Shown: positions 20,737 to 33,565, counted from the first letter of the stretch. The stretch is DNA of 52,222 bases from an uncultured Arenicellaceae bacterium (GCA_938002995.1 CALKZN010000012.1:1-52222), one strand, 5' to 3'. Translations and numbers: made by a program. The notes: generated by a model not told the origin, from the sequence alone.

Positions 20737-20955
20737 CTTTGTCCGTAGCATTAATGCCTGTATACTCCGCGCTCTTTTGAATAAGCCGTAATTTATGAAT
20801 TTTTATAAAAGCATCGGCTAGTTTCAAACTTTATTTAGACTGAAAACAGTCTGTATCGATATAGCGGCGCATTAGCACATTAGAGGTTATCCGCAAATTT
20901 CGATAAAACGCTTATTACAAGCAACGAAAACGCGCGATAACGTGTAGAGAGTGCC

Positions 20956-22803
20956 ATGACAGATTCTTCCATAACTTTTGACCAGTTAGGTCTACCCGAT
21001 CTTGTTCTACAAGCAGTAAAAGAACAAGGTTATGAACAACCTTCGCCTATTCAAGCAAAGGCTATTCCGCCACTGCTTGAAGGCCGAGATATTCTTGGGC
21101 AAGCACAAACAGGAACCGGAAAAACAGCCGCCTTTGCTTTACCATTATTAACGCGTATTGATGTTAACAACCGTGCACCACAACTTTTGATTCTAGCGCC
21201 TACTCGGGAACTAGCTATTCAAGTGGCTGAAGCGTGCCAACAATATGCCAAACATATAAAAGGCCTCAACATCCTGCCAATATATGGTGGCCAATCTTAC
21301 ACAATCCAATTAAAGCAATTAAAACGCGGCGCTCAACTTGTCGTCGGCACGCCAGGCCGTGTTATGGATCACATGCGTAAGGGCACATTGGTTTTAAATG
21401 ACTTACAAGCCTTAGTACTTGATGAAGCAGATGAAATGCTACGCATGGGCTTTATTGATGACGTTAAGTGGGTATTAGAGCAATCACCACCTGATCGTCA
21501 AATTGCCTTGTTCTCAGCAACAATGCCACGTGAAGTCAAAAGGGTTGCCGACCAACATTTGGTTGATCCTGTACATATTCATATTCAAGCAAAGACTGCG
21601 ACTGCAGATAACATCCAACAACGTTACTGGGTTGTTCGTGGCACTAATAAATTAGATGCCATTACTCGTATCTTGGAGAATGAAGAAACAGAAGGCGTCA
21701 TTGTTTTCGTTCGCACCAAAAATGCGACGGTTGAACTAGCAGACAAACTCGCAGCACGTGGTTTTCGCAGTGAAGCCTTAAATGGTGACGTCCCACAAGC
21801 CAATCGTGAAAAAATTATTATTCGCTTAAAAAGTAGCAAATTAGATATTTTAGTTGCTACTGATGTTGTTGCACGTGGACTTGATGTTGAACGCATCAGT
21901 CATGTTATTAACTACGATGTGCCACATGATACAGAATCCTATATTCACCGTATTGGTCGAACTGGCCGAGCAGGGCGTACAGGGAAAGCCATCTTATTTT
22001 TGTCTCCTCGTGAAAAACGCATGTTGCATTCTATTGAACGCGCCACGAAAAAGGCGATTGAACCAATGGAATTGCCGAGCATTAAAGATATTAATACCAG
22101 CCGAGTTTCTCGCTTTAAAGAAAAAATCATTGAAACAATAGAAGCTCAAAATTTAGATTTCTTTTCGCAAATCATCACTGAAATGCAACAAGAAAAAGAA
22201 ACTAGTAGTGAGCAAATTGCGGCAGCTTTAGCGTTTATGGCGCAAGGGAATTCACCTTTAATATTAGATGAATCTAAACATAAAGAAATCTCTGATAAAC
22301 GTGGTTTCGATAAAGGCTCAGATAAAGACTTCGGCAGAGACCGTAAACGTTTCGAACGTCGCAGTGAAGGTAAGCCTGCACCAAAGCCAAACGCAACGCC
22401 TTTAAAAACTCACCCTGATGTAGAAATGCAGCGCTTTTATCTAGATGTAGGCCGACAAAATGACGTTAAGCCTGGAAACATTGTTGGCGCAATTGCCAAT
22501 GAAGCTGATTTAGAAAGTCAATATATCGGTGAAATTGAAATTCGCGAAAGCTATTCAACAGTAGATTTACCTGCAGATATGCCAGCAGGTGTCATGGCTA
22601 TTTTGAAGAAGGTTCGTGTTGCTGGCAGGCCTATGGCAATTCGTGTCTATGACGGTAATGCACCTGATGATTCAGGCGAAAAAGGTTCAGATGGTCCACG
22701 CAGAAAAAGCTACAACTCTAAAAAGCGTAGCTTTGATGATAAAGGCGGAAAAAGAAAAGCTAGTTCTGATTACGCAAAAAAACGTAAACGTTCGCGCGAT
22801 TAA
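20956..22803 (+). CDS. deaD: DEAD-box ATP-dependent RNA helicase (DeaD/CsdA)
   Basis: AQTGTGKTAAFALP, PTRELA, DEAD, SATMP, HRIGRTGRAG, plus C-terminal DbpA-type RNA-binding region and basic tail. Confidence 0.93.
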   Translation: MTDSSITFDQLGLPDLVLQAVKEQGYEQPSPIQAKAIPPLLEGRDILGQAQTGTGKTAAFALPLLTRIDVNNRAPQLLILAPTRELAIQVAEACQQYAKHIKGLNILPIYGGQSYTIQLKQLKRGAQLVVGTPGRVMDHMRKGTLVLNDLQALVLDEADEMLRMGFIDDVKWVLEQSPPDRQIALFSATMPREVKRVADQHLVDPVHIHIQAKTATADNIQQRYWVVRGTNKLDAITRILENEETEGVIVFVRTKNATVELADKLAARGFRSEALNGDVPQANREKIIIRLKSSKLDILVATDVVARGLDVERISHVINYDVPHDTESYIHRIGRTGRAGRTGKAILFLSPREKRMLHSIERATKKAIEPMELPSIKDINTSRVSRFKEKIIETIEAQNLDFFSQIITEMQQEKETSSEQIAAALAFMAQGNSPLILDESKHKEISDKRGFDKGSDKDFGRDRKRFERRSEGKPAPKPNATPLKTHPDVEMQRFYLDVGRQNDVKPGNIVGAIANEADLESQYIGEIEIRESYSTVDLPADMPAGVMAILKKVRVAGRPMAIRVYDGNAPDDSGEKGSDGPRRKSYNSKKRSFDDKGGKRKASSDYAKKRKRSRD

Positions 22804-22832
22804 TCAGCTTTGATAATCAAAAATAAGTAAAC

Positions 22833-22875
22833 GACAAGAAAAATCCGAAGTAAAAACTTCGGCTTTTTCTTGTCT
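22833..22875. terminator. Bidirectional intrinsic terminator
   Basis: GACAAGAAAAATCCGAAG-taaaaa-CTTCGGcTTTTTCTTGTC between deaD (+) and ubiC (-). Confidence 0.85.
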
Positions 22876-22896
22876 TATTATTGCGTATCTACAACT

Positions 22897-23412
22897 CTAC
22901 CAAAGAGCCCTTAAAAAACACTCTGTAACTAAAATATCTTCTCGATTTAATTGATAGAGCGTTCTTCTCGAAAAATAAGTATCTCCATTAATCACTGTTT
23001 TCGCAACTTGGCGAGTTTCCAAGTTCACTTTGGCTTGTTTAAATAATAAATGCCCAAGTGGTACAGTGCCCAATTTTGTGAGTTGATGTTTTGATGCACG
23101 AATAGCTTGATCAGAAATAATACTACGTGCAAAAACCGTTGCTTGTCCTTTGCATTTCAGCATCACTTCTCTTATTTGACAAGATCGATGCAGGCGAATT
23201 CCTAATACACGAGATTCATGCATAAGTGGCTTACCACGATATTCTCTTAATAGTTCTAATTCAAACTCACCATCACTGTAAGCAATTAGTTGCTTGGTCA
23301 ATGATTGATTACCACGAAACCATAAACGTTGTGCCTCGTTCATTGGTAGACGTTTTCGGTGATGCCAAATGGTTTGATTCACCATTATTTTTAATTCTTT
23401 AGAATTAAGCAC
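22897..23412 (-). CDS. ubiC: Chorismate--pyruvate lyase
   Basis: SLTKQLI...LLREYRGKPLMHESRVLGIR...CQIREVMLKCKGQATVFARSIIS...LGTVPLGHLLF pattern. Confidence 0.88.
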   Translation of the reverse strand: MLNSKELKIMVNQTIWHHRKRLPMNEAQRLWFRGNQSLTKQLIAYSDGEFELELLREYRGKPLMHESRVLGIRLHRSCQIREVMLKCKGQATVFARSIISDQAIRASKHQLTKLGTVPLGHLLFKQAKVNLETRQVAKTVINGDTYFSRRTLYQLNREDILVTECFLRALW

Positions 23413-23473
23413 GTCGTTTAATAGGTATTGATTCTGAATTTAAGTGATTAATATTGAATATACTAAACACTAA

Positions 23474-25429
23474 TTACGCCAGTACAGGCAGTGGAATATG
23501 CAAGCTTGCACAAATCGCTCGTAATAGTTCATGTTCTTGAATAGCGACTTTACCATCACTCATAATAATATTGGCTAAAGCAATCACAAGTTTCTTCTTT
23601 TCGCCTGCACGAAGTTTATTCAACTCTAAAAGCGCCTTATCAAGTTGTTCAGACCAATCATTAGCAATCAACAACTCACTAGGTTTCCAGCCTAATGATT
23701 CAATTCCTTTGTTCAAGGATTTTTTAGCCTCGCTAACATTTTCACTGCCGTGGATGGCGAGAACACTCATCAAGGTTTTTGCTTCTTGCTGTTTTCTTGC
23801 TATTGACCTATTGCCATGGATTAATGCTTTATCTGGCCTTGATTGATCAATGATCTGCACTTCAAGTTGTTTGAACAATAAATATTCAAAGGTATCAATA
23901 CGGCTGTCTAAAGAAATCATTCTGCGGATTGTATCCAATAATTTTTCCAGTTCAGCGACAGGTCTATGCTTCATTTGAGGAAAAGCAATCTCTAATAAAG
24001 GTAAGCGTTGTTCAACGCCTAATGACTCTACATTGGCTAATAGATGATCCATTTTTTGGTCACTCCATTGGCCTAAATCTTTGGAGATAATTTCTAATTG
24101 CCGATCACGAATACTGGCTGTCGATGACAAAATTGCTAGCAAAACAACTTCAGGCGCCCATTCTTGGCTGTGAGCAGCTTGTTCAATTGCTGATGGTAAA
24201 GAATCACTCAGCGCACCTGCAATAAGGATTTGTTCAAGACTTGGATGACCTATATCTTGCAATATATTATTGATATCAAAGCCTTGTTTTCTGTCAGTTT
24301 TTTTATCTTGTTTTTGTTCAGCTTCTGCACGTTTGGCTTCAGTATGCTGTTCTTTTTTTTGTAATTTCCTAGCAAACTCTCGCATATGAACCTCTTTAAA
24401 TCTAGGTTCAAAACGTTGGATTCTCTCAAGTAAGGGCGGGTGAGTCGCAAACATTTTTGAAGAGAAAAAATTAGGCCTTTCTCCATCACCAAACAACATA
24501 TGGCTAACTTCTTCACTATCTGTTTTTAAAAATGATTGATTCGAATGAACGGCTATTTTTTTTAATGCAGAACTGATTCCATCTGGGTTACGAGTAAATT
24601 GAACCGCTGAAGCATCTGCTAAATATTCTCGTTGTCTGGATATTGACGCTTTCAACCATCGTGCAAAAAACAGGCCGCTATAGCCAATAATTATAAGACC
24701 AAGGCCTGCGAATATCACAACACTCATGCCTTTATTATTACTTGAGCGATAGCGAGCTCTGCGGTTACTCATTAACAATTTTCTACCAATAATGGATAAA
24801 ACTAATATGCCAAAAATAACGCCCATTAAACGAATATTGATCCGTGTATCGCCATTCAAAATATGACTAAATTCATGCGCGATAACACCTTGCAGTTCGT
24901 CTCGATCAAAGGCTTCTAAAGCCCCGCGTGTTACGGCTACTGCTGCATCGCTTTGTGTATATCCTGCTGCAAAGGCATTGATTCCGCTTTCTTCTTCTAA
25001 AACGTAGACTTCAGGAACTGGGACTCCTGATGCAACTGAAATTTCTTCAACCACATTATATAAACGTCTTCTTAATGGGTCTGGATGTCCCGCTGAGATT
25101 AAATCTCCACCTAATTGTCGAGCGACTTGCCCGCCGCCATCACGTAAAGACATGATCTTTCCGGCGCTGCTAACACCCATCAAACCTGCAGTAACTGCGC
25201 TACTGGCTAATAGTGTATTGCTATGATATTGAAGAAACGCTGGCTTAAATAAATCAAAAAAACCTTGGCTTGTACCATAGGCAATAGACGTTCCTACCTG
25301 CTGCCAACCTAAAAAAATTAGCAATAAAATATTGATCGCTAGGATAACGACAATAGCAGCAGCAAGCACGCCAAGAATAAGCCAAAATGACTTACGACGT
25401 GCTTGTTCTTGATGACCAAAAAAATCCAT
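23474..25429 (-). CDS. M48-family (HtpX-like) metallopeptidase with long C-terminal extension ending in a TerB-like region
   Basis: AFDRDELQGVIAHEFSHILNGDTRINIRLM (HExxH), multiple TM segments, C-terminal IIMSDGKVAIQEHELLRAICASLHIPLP. Confidence 0.88.
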   Translation of the reverse strand: MDFFGHQEQARRKSFWLILGVLAAAIVVILAINILLLIFLGWQQVGTSIAYGTSQGFFDLFKPAFLQYHSNTLLASSAVTAGLMGVSSAGKIMSLRDGGGQVARQLGGDLISAGHPDPLRRRLYNVVEEISVASGVPVPEVYVLEEESGINAFAAGYTQSDAAVAVTRGALEAFDRDELQGVIAHEFSHILNGDTRINIRLMGVIFGILVLSIIGRKLLMSNRRARYRSSNNKGMSVVIFAGLGLIIIGYSGLFFARWLKASISRQREYLADASAVQFTRNPDGISSALKKIAVHSNQSFLKTDSEEVSHMLFGDGERPNFFSSKMFATHPPLLERIQRFEPRFKEVHMREFARKLQKKEQHTEAKRAEAEQKQDKKTDRKQGFDINNILQDIGHPSLEQILIAGALSDSLPSAIEQAAHSQEWAPEVVLLAILSSTASIRDRQLEIISKDLGQWSDQKMDHLLANVESLGVEQRLPLLEIAFPQMKHRPVAELEKLLDTIRRMISLDSRIDTFEYLLFKQLEVQIIDQSRPDKALIHGNRSIARKQQEAKTLMSVLAIHGSENVSEAKKSLNKGIESLGWKPSELLIANDWSEQLDKALLELNKLRAGEKKKLVIALANIIMSDGKVAIQEHELLRAICASLHIPLPVLA

Positions 25430-25473
25430 AGGTCAATTCACCCGTTGATTCACATTAATAGCGAAATGCAAAA

Positions 25474-26061
25474 TTAGAATGAAACCTTAGGAACCTCTCG
25501 CTTCTCTTCTGATTCAATTTCCAACAATGCTGCTGGTTTGAATTGAAAGAAGTTAGCCACAAAATTACTTGGAAAGGATTCACGTAAAATGTTGTAACGC
25601 ATTACACCATCATTAAAGGCTTGTCTCGCAAAGGCTACTTTGTTCTCGGTGGTCGTAAGCTCTTCAGAGAGTTGCATCATATTTTCATTGGCTTTCAAAT
25701 CTGGATAGTTTTCTGATAAAGCAAAAAGTCGACCTAATGCTGAACTTAAGCTGTTTTCTGATGAACCGAGTTTTTCTAATGCTCCTGCATTGTTAGGGTC
25801 TTTTTTAGCAGTTTCTAAGTCACCGACAGCTTGATTACGAGCATTGATAACACCTTCTAGCGTTTCCTTTTCGTGTTTCATATAGCCTTTGGCTGTTTCA
25901 ATCAAATTAGGTATCAAATCGTGTCGTCTTGTCAGTTGCACATCAATTTGTGCAAACGCATTTTCAAAACCATTCCGTGATGAAATCAATTTGTTATACA
26001 TGGCAATCAGCCACACAATAATTACAGCAATCGCAATCAATACACCTGTTCCAAATGTCAT
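25474..26061 (-). CDS. LemA family protein
   Basis: YNKLISSRNGFENAFAQIDVQLTRRHDLIPNLIETAKGYMKHEKETLEGVINARNQA; adjacent to the M48 peptidase gene. Confidence 0.95.
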   Translation of the reverse strand: MTFGTGVLIAIAVIIVWLIAMYNKLISSRNGFENAFAQIDVQLTRRHDLIPNLIETAKGYMKHEKETLEGVINARNQAVGDLETAKKDPNNAGALEKLGSSENSLSSALGRLFALSENYPDLKANENMMQLSEELTTTENKVAFARQAFNDGVMRYNILRESFPSNFVANFFQFKPAALLEIESEEKREVPKVSF

Positions 26062-26184
26062 ACTTAATCCTCTTCGATTTTTTATTCTCTATAAAATACC
26101 ACAAGCATCGAATGGCATCTAATTTTCCTTTGTAATTAACACTTGCTCTTGGCTAAAAAAGTCATTTATTTCTGCTTTCTATTG

Positions 26185-27462
26185 TTATTTTTCAATTGCT
26201 CTACTTGTTAATTTGAGAGTTTCAAGAGCTGTTTGTAAACGCTTATTCGGTGCAAGCAAAAGTTTAACACTTCTTTCTGACCTGATATCAATATAAATAT
26301 CCGGCTGAAACTCGCGTAAAAAACTCTCCATACCAACTAGATCATAGGAGCGCATAAATACAACTTCTTTAAAGCTTTCAGCAAAAAATGGTTGAAGATA
26401 AGCACCAAATGAATCATTAACAACAACTGCGCGTACAGTCTTGTTCTTACAGCCTCTCTTTATTGGTAATGTTTTCTTCTTTAGCTTATAGGCTTCCGTT
26501 TCTTTGAAGCTTGTTACTATCTCAGGCTCTTCAGGTGAACACGGGTCAATTACTGTTAAACGATGATGTGTTTCAGTCTTATTAATAGAACCCATCCTTG
26601 CAAGATCACCTTTTTTATCTACTAAGATAGGATCGAGTTGATCAAATCGAATAGGTGGTTCTAGTCCAGATATGTGGGTTTTTAATTGTTGCACAATATG
26701 CTGGTAAGATAAGAATGCACCCAACGTTGTCCAATGCGAATCTCTATAAAAATACAGATTGTCGGCCCTGATATTGCTGTAGTTGGTATCAGCGTTATTT
26801 CCACTTAAACTGTTTTGTAACTTTTCTCTACTTGTGTTTTTTTGTGCTGTTAAAACAGATTTTAGGTCAACAAAATTACGATATGGCTGTCCAGATTTTA
26901 GCTTTACCAACAGCTTTTCAAGCATGGTTGAACCCGCATATTTTCGTATGCGGTATGGAAGATACTCAGGAAAGAGCGTCATTTTGTTTGGAACAGGTAC
27001 GAACAAATATTCTATACCTAGACTATTCAACCATGTTTTCTTGTTTACAAGATGTTGCTTCCAAGCGGGCAAGACGTTTTCTGTTAATTTAATCAAACCA
27101 ACATGGTCATAAAGTGATGCCTGTGCGTCAAAAAATAACCAACCTTGCTCACCACGAATAACTCGCCTAACCGATGATTTATTGAAAACTGTTGCTTGCC
27201 AAAACCTATTTAAATCAACTAATTCTGTTCTTAGCCCATAATGATCGTTAAAGTATTTATCAAAATTTTTCGGATATTCCGCCAATAAATTTTTATCAAA
27301 ACTGATTTCTGGCAAAGGGGCAAGCCGGCGCTTTTCTTGTTCAGAAATATCTTTCGTGTCACTGACTAACCAAATAAGACCAGGCAAAGAGATTCCGCAA
27401 ATGAATAATGCGCTTATCAAAAAAGAAGAGTTCAATAATGAGTGAATTTTCTTCATTGTCAA
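26185..27462 (-). CDS. AlgJ/AlgX-like SGNH-type O-acetylation protein
   Basis: ENRRLAPLP-like N-terminus (EQEKRRLAPLPEISF), FNDHYGLR, RGEQGWLFFD, DSHWTTLGAF, VVNDSFGAYLQPFFAESF. Confidence 0.85.
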   Translation of the reverse strand: MTMKKIHSLLNSSFLISALFICGISLPGLIWLVSDTKDISEQEKRRLAPLPEISFDKNLLAEYPKNFDKYFNDHYGLRTELVDLNRFWQATVFNKSSVRRVIRGEQGWLFFDAQASLYDHVGLIKLTENVLPAWKQHLVNKKTWLNSLGIEYLFVPVPNKMTLFPEYLPYRIRKYAGSTMLEKLLVKLKSGQPYRNFVDLKSVLTAQKNTSREKLQNSLSGNNADTNYSNIRADNLYFYRDSHWTTLGAFLSYQHIVQQLKTHISGLEPPIRFDQLDPILVDKKGDLARMGSINKTETHHRLTVIDPCSPEEPEIVTSFKETEAYKLKKKTLPIKRGCKNKTVRAVVVNDSFGAYLQPFFAESFKEVVFMRSYDLVGMESFLREFQPDIYIDIRSERSVKLLLAPNKRLQTALETLKLTSRAIEK

Positions 27463-28913
27463 AAACGGAAATAAATAAATGGGTTATACGATCCAGTAGC
27501 GATTTCCATCGACACTAGTGTAAAAATGGCAGCTAAAAGGGCGACTGTTCCCACAGTGCTAACAACGGGAGTTACTATCTTTATAGCCTCTTGATGAGAA
27601 ATCCGTGCTTTGATACTTGTTAATATCTGTTGATAAAGCGGCGTTGATAACAGTATGGCTACAACAAAAGTAACATAAAATTTTGTATCCAACTGAATAG
27701 CAATTTTTGTATGCAAGTCCCATGTGTCGGACAAGCTATACATAAATGATAAGTAATTTAGACTGATGTCTAATGTTTCTGCTCGAAAAAATACCCAAGC
27801 TGTGAGCACTATTAACAACACATATGCATGCTGGATAACTTTTGGCAAAGTTTGAAGCAGTACTCCCCAACGGCCCCGTTCAAGCACCAAAAAAGAACCA
27901 TGCAGTAGCCCCCAAATAACAAAGTTCCAGCTTGCGCCATGCCAAAGCCCACATATTAGGAAAACGATAAATAAGTTTCTAGCGGTCATAAACGTTCCAT
28001 TCCGATTGCCGCCAAGAGAGATGTATAAATAATCTCTAAACCAACGAGATAGTGATATATGCCATCGTTGCCAAAATTCTCGCACCGATTTTGCGATGTA
28101 AGGGAAGTTAAAATTTTCTAAAAACCGGAAACCTAGCATTCGGCCTAAGCCAATTGCCATATCTGAATAGCCTGAGAAGTCAAAATAGATTTGCAAGGCA
28201 TAACAGAGGATTCCAAGCCATGCCGTCAGCACTGTTAGTTCACTAGCGGGCAGTGAAAAAACTGAATCCGCTATATAACCCAGAGGATTCGCTATTAGCA
28301 TTTTCTTGCCTAAACCAAAGATAAAGCGTTCAACACCTGATGCGAATAATGTTAGCGTTTGAGCGCGTTTTTTAATTTGTTCAGCGACATCATGGTAGCG
28401 AACGATAGGCCCTGCAATCAGTTGTGGGAATAAAGCAATATAGAGCCCAACTGAAAAAATAGACTGCTGAGCTTTGTTTGTTTTGCGATATACATCAATC
28501 AAATAAGACATCGCTTGAAAGGTAAAGAAAGAGATACCTATTGGTAAATGGATCTCATTTGGCACACTCAACTGCTTATCGACACCTAGCATCAGGTTGA
28601 TGTTATTTAAGAGAAAAATACAATATTTAAAATAAAACAGCGGCAGCAAATTTAGCGCCAGCATAATGCCTAAAAGCAGTTTACGTCGGTGTTGCCAGAT
28701 TTCCGAATCGAGCAATCGTCCAAAGAAATAATTCCCGATAATGCTCAAAATCATCACGGCAACATATATGCCTTCGCCCCAAGCATAAAAAATTAGACTC
28801 GCAAATAACAGAAATAGATTGCGGAAACGTTGCCCAGCAAGCCAATGCCCTAAAAGTACTAAAGGCAAAAATAAGAATAAAAAAATTGCTGAAGAAAAAA
28901 CCATATTATTCAA
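27459..28913 (-). CDS. MBOAT-family membrane O-acyltransferase (AlgI-like)
   Basis: GISFFTFQAMSYLIDVYR, LFPQLIAGPIVRY, FDFSGYSDMAIGLGRMLGF, EFWQRWHISLSRWFRDYLYISLGGNR, CGLWHGASWNFVIWGLLHG; 4-bp overlap with the AlgJ-like gene. Confidence 0.93.
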   Translation of the reverse strand: MNNMVFSSAIFLFLFLPLVLLGHWLAGQRFRNLFLLFASLIFYAWGEGIYVAVMILSIIGNYFFGRLLDSEIWQHRRKLLLGIMLALNLLPLFYFKYCIFLLNNINLMLGVDKQLSVPNEIHLPIGISFFTFQAMSYLIDVYRKTNKAQQSIFSVGLYIALFPQLIAGPIVRYHDVAEQIKKRAQTLTLFASGVERFIFGLGKKMLIANPLGYIADSVFSLPASELTVLTAWLGILCYALQIYFDFSGYSDMAIGLGRMLGFRFLENFNFPYIAKSVREFWQRWHISLSRWFRDYLYISLGGNRNGTFMTARNLFIVFLICGLWHGASWNFVIWGLLHGSFLVLERGRWGVLLQTLPKVIQHAYVLLIVLTAWVFFRAETLDISLNYLSFMYSLSDTWDLHTKIAIQLDTKFYVTFVVAILLSTPLYQQILTSIKARISHQEAIKIVTPVVSTVGTVALLAAIFTLVSMEIATGSYNPFIYFRF

Positions 28914-29005
28914 TGTATTGAGGCAAGTGCTAATTCTATAGCAAATTAATCCTTTGTATTAGCCAAGTATATTCCATTATTTTATTTCTATGCCTTATTT
29001 AGTCC

Positions 29006-29039
29006 AATAAAAAACCCAGCATAAGCTGGGTTTTTTATT
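29006..29039 (-). terminator. Intrinsic terminator downstream of atpC
   Basis: AATAAAAAACCCAGC-ataa-GCTGGGTTTTTTATT. Confidence 0.88.
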
Positions 29040-29056
29040 TAAAGCTTCAGAAGAAC

Positions 29057-29473
29057 TTATCTAAGCTTCTTCAATTTTTTCAGTGCTGACAGTTGCGCTG
29101 CTGCTTGAGCTAATTCAGCTTTAGCTTTCGCGTAATTCATATCTGCAGTAGTATCTTTCAAGGCTTGTTCAGCTTTTCGTTGTGCTTCTAGAGCTGCTGC
29201 TTCGTCAATATCATCAGCACGCATTGCAGTATCAGAAAGAACTGTTACCACTTTTGGTGTGATTTCTAAAATACCGCCTGAAACATAAATAACTTCTTCT
29301 TCGCCGCCTTCAAGCATCAAACGAACATCGCCAGCTTTCAAACGCGTTAGCATCGGAGTGTGCTGTGGATAGATACCCACATCACCTGCCTCAGCAGTGG
29401 CAATCAGCATAGTCGCTTCACCAGAGAAAATTTCTCGCTCAGCACTAACAACTTCAACACGCATAGTACTCAT
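29057..29473 (-). CDS. atpC: ATP synthase F1 epsilon subunit
   Basis: 138 aa, VEVVSAEREIFSGEATMLIATAEAGDVGIYPQHTPMLTRLKAGDVR; operon position. Confidence 0.95.
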   Translation of the reverse strand: MSTMRVEVVSAEREIFSGEATMLIATAEAGDVGIYPQHTPMLTRLKAGDVRLMLEGGEEEVIYVSGGILEITPKVVTVLSDTAMRADDIDEAAALEAQRKAEQALKDTTADMNYAKAKAELAQAAAQLSALKKLKKLR

Positions 29474-29511
29474 ATTTGTACCTTCTTAAAATTACAGCTA
29501 TTAAATCTGGT

Positions 29512-30994
<1,483 letters not shown>

Positions 30995-31064
30995 TTTTGG
31001 TTTCCTCTTAAGCTTAATCTCTTAAATTACTATTCTTAAATACTTTCGTTTCTACAAATAAGGC

Positions 31065-31931
31065 TTAAACAGCCGCTGCACCTGAGACGATTTCAGAAAT
31101 TTCCTGAGTAATCGCTGCTTGACGTGCTTTGTTGTATACCAACTGCAATTCTTTAATCAAATCACCGGCATTGTCTGTCGCAGACTTCATCGCAATCATT
31201 CGAGCTGATTGTTCGCAAGCTACGTTCTCAACAACACTTTCGTAAATTTGTGACTCGACATAACGTTTCAAGACAACATCTAAAACGGGCTTAGCTTCTG
31301 GTTCATAGATGTAGTCAAAAAGAGCAGGTACTTCTTCAGCGGCAGCCGCATCAGCAGAGACGGGCAATAATTGTTGCACGGTCGGTTGCTGAGTCATTGT
31401 GTTAACAAAGTTGTTTGATACTACATAAAGGCGGTCAATTTTGCCTTCTTCATAAGCATCTAGCATCACCTTGATTGCGCCGACTAAATCCGCCATGTTT
31501 GGGGCATCACCATAGTGCGATGCTTCAGAAACAACATTTGCACCTTGACGGCGAAAATATCCCAAAGATTTTGAACCGATACATGCAACATCAATTTCAA
31601 CACCTTTACTGTCCCATTCAACTAGCTCAGTCATTACTTTACGGAAAACATTGATATTCAAACCACCGCATAAGCCGCGATCTGAACTCACCACAATATA
31701 ACCAACACGTTTTGCTTCACGTTCAATTGTAAAAGGATGCTTATATTCCAAATTTGCTTTTGAAATATGTGCGACTACAGAACGAATTTTTTCAGCATAC
31801 GGTCGAGCCTCAAGCATACGATCTTTAGCTCTACGCATTTTACTAGCGGCAACCATTTCCATTGCCTTAGTAATTTTCTGAGTGCTTTGAACGCTCTTGA
31901 TTTTATCTTTAACTTCTTTGCCGCCAGCCAT
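31065..31931 (-). CDS. atpG: ATP synthase F1 gamma subunit
   Basis: [31 protein letters not shown] and conserved C-terminus. Confidence 0.97.
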   Translation of the reverse strand: MAGGKEVKDKIKSVQSTQKITKAMEMVAASKMRRAKDRMLEARPYAEKIRSVVAHISKANLEYKHPFTIEREAKRVGYIVVSSDRGLCGGLNINVFRKVMTELVEWDSKGVEIDVACIGSKSLGYFRRQGANVVSEASHYGDAPNMADLVGAIKVMLDAYEEGKIDRLYVVSNNFVNTMTQQPTVQQLLPVSADAAAAEEVPALFDYIYEPEAKPVLDVVLKRYVESQIYESVVENVACEQSARMIAMKSATDNAGDLIKELQLVYNKARQAAITQEISEIVSGAAAV

Positions 31932-31984
31932 AAGTATTCTCTATTAATTATTAGTCAATGATCATTAATGATAATAACTAATGA

Positions 31985-33526
31985 TTACCAGCTACCATTT
32001 TTTTTGAAATCTGCTAAAGCTTCATTCAAACCAGCAGTAACTTCGTCAGTCAATTTTGGTGCTTTGTTAATTCCATCAATCAACGATTCGAAGTTTGATT
32101 TCATATGGGCTTGCATAGCCGCTTCAAAAGCGCCAATTTGCTTGGTATCAACATCATCAAAGAAACCTTCATTTACAGCAAACAATGTTACTGCCATTTC
32201 AGCTACTGACATTGGTGAGTATTGGCCTTGCTTCATCAATTCAGTTACACGTTCACCACGAGATAACTGTGCACGAGTCGCTTCATCTAAATCAGATGCG
32301 AACTGTGAGAAAGCTGCCAATTCACGATATTGCGCAAGTGCTAAACGAACACCACCACCTAATTTCTTAATGATGTTTGTTTGTGCTGCACCACCTACAC
32401 GAGATACAGAAAGACCTGGATCTACTGGAGGACGAATACCTGAGTTAAACAAATCTGATTCCATGAAAATCTGACCATCAGTAATTGAAATCACGTTTGT
32501 AGGTACGAACGCCGAAACGTCACCTGCTTGTGTTTCAATAATAGGTAGGGCAGTCAATGAACCTGTTTTACCTTTAACACCACTCAAACGCTCAACTTCT
32601 TTTTCATTGATGCGCGCAGCGCGTTCAAGAAGACGTGAGTGTAAGTAGAATACGTCACCAGGATATGCTTCACGACCTGGAGGACGACGTAACAATAACG
32701 ATACTTGACGATAAGCCCAAGCTTGTTTTGTCAAATCATCATAGACGATAAGAGCATCTTCACCTTTATCGCGAAAGTATTCGCCCATTGAACAACCTGA
32801 ATAAGGCGCAATGAATTGTAGTGCCGCTGAGTCAGACGCGTTTGCCGCAACAATAATTGTGTGTGCTAAAGCATCATGTTCTTCAAGTTTACGAACAACC
32901 GCCGCAACTGATGATGCTTTTTGACCAATAGCGACGTAAACACATTTAACACCTGTGCCTTTTTGATTGATAATCGCATCAATCGCAACAGCTGTTTTAC
33001 CTGTTTGACGGTCACCAATGATTAGTTCACGCTGGCCTCGGCCAATTGGAACCATCGCATCGATTGATTTGAAACCCGTTTGCATTGGTTGATCAACACC
33101 TTGACGTTCAATTACGCCTGGTGCGATTTTTTCAATCGGTGCAGTTTCAGCTGTTTCAATTGCGCCTTTGCCATCAATGGGTTGACCCAATGAGTTAACA
33201 ACGCGACCAAGAAGGGCTTCGCCGACTGGTACTTCAAGAATACGACCAGTACATTTAACTGTGTCGCCTTCAGAAATACCTTTGTAATCACCAAGGATTA
33301 CCGCACCAACTGAGTCTTGCTCAAGGTTTAGTGCAAGTCCAAAGATTCCACCAGGGAATTCCAACATCTCGCCTTGCATTGCTTCGGCTAGACCGTGAAC
33401 ACGGGCGATACCATCAGTCAAACTAACGACCACACCTTCGGTGCGAGCTTCAGCTGACGCTTCAAAATTTTTGATCCTATCTTTAATCAGACTACTGATT
33501 TCAGAAGGGTTTAATTGTGCTGTCAT
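31985..33526 (-). CDS. atpA: ATP synthase F1 alpha subunit
   Basis: 513 aa, [43 protein letters not shown]. Confidence 0.98.
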   Translation of the reverse strand: MTAQLNPSEISSLIKDRIKNFEASAEARTEGVVVSLTDGIARVHGLAEAMQGEMLEFPGGIFGLALNLEQDSVGAVILGDYKGISEGDTVKCTGRILEVPVGEALLGRVVNSLGQPIDGKGAIETAETAPIEKIAPGVIERQGVDQPMQTGFKSIDAMVPIGRGQRELIIGDRQTGKTAVAIDAIINQKGTGVKCVYVAIGQKASSVAAVVRKLEEHDALAHTIIVAANASDSAALQFIAPYSGCSMGEYFRDKGEDALIVYDDLTKQAWAYRQVSLLLRRPPGREAYPGDVFYLHSRLLERAARINEKEVERLSGVKGKTGSLTALPIIETQAGDVSAFVPTNVISITDGQIFMESDLFNSGIRPPVDPGLSVSRVGGAAQTNIIKKLGGGVRLALAQYRELAAFSQFASDLDEATRAQLSRGERVTELMKQGQYSPMSVAEMAVTLFAVNEGFFDDVDTKQIGAFEAAMQAHMKSNFESLIDGINKAPKLTDEVTAGLNEALADFKKNGSW

Positions 33527-33565
33527 GACAATCTATACCTCAGGCTATTCTTTGTAAATAACGCT

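Noticed and set aside
31968-32474. 168-aa plus-strand ORF opposite atpA
   Set aside because: Shadow ORF of atpA without recognisable domain.
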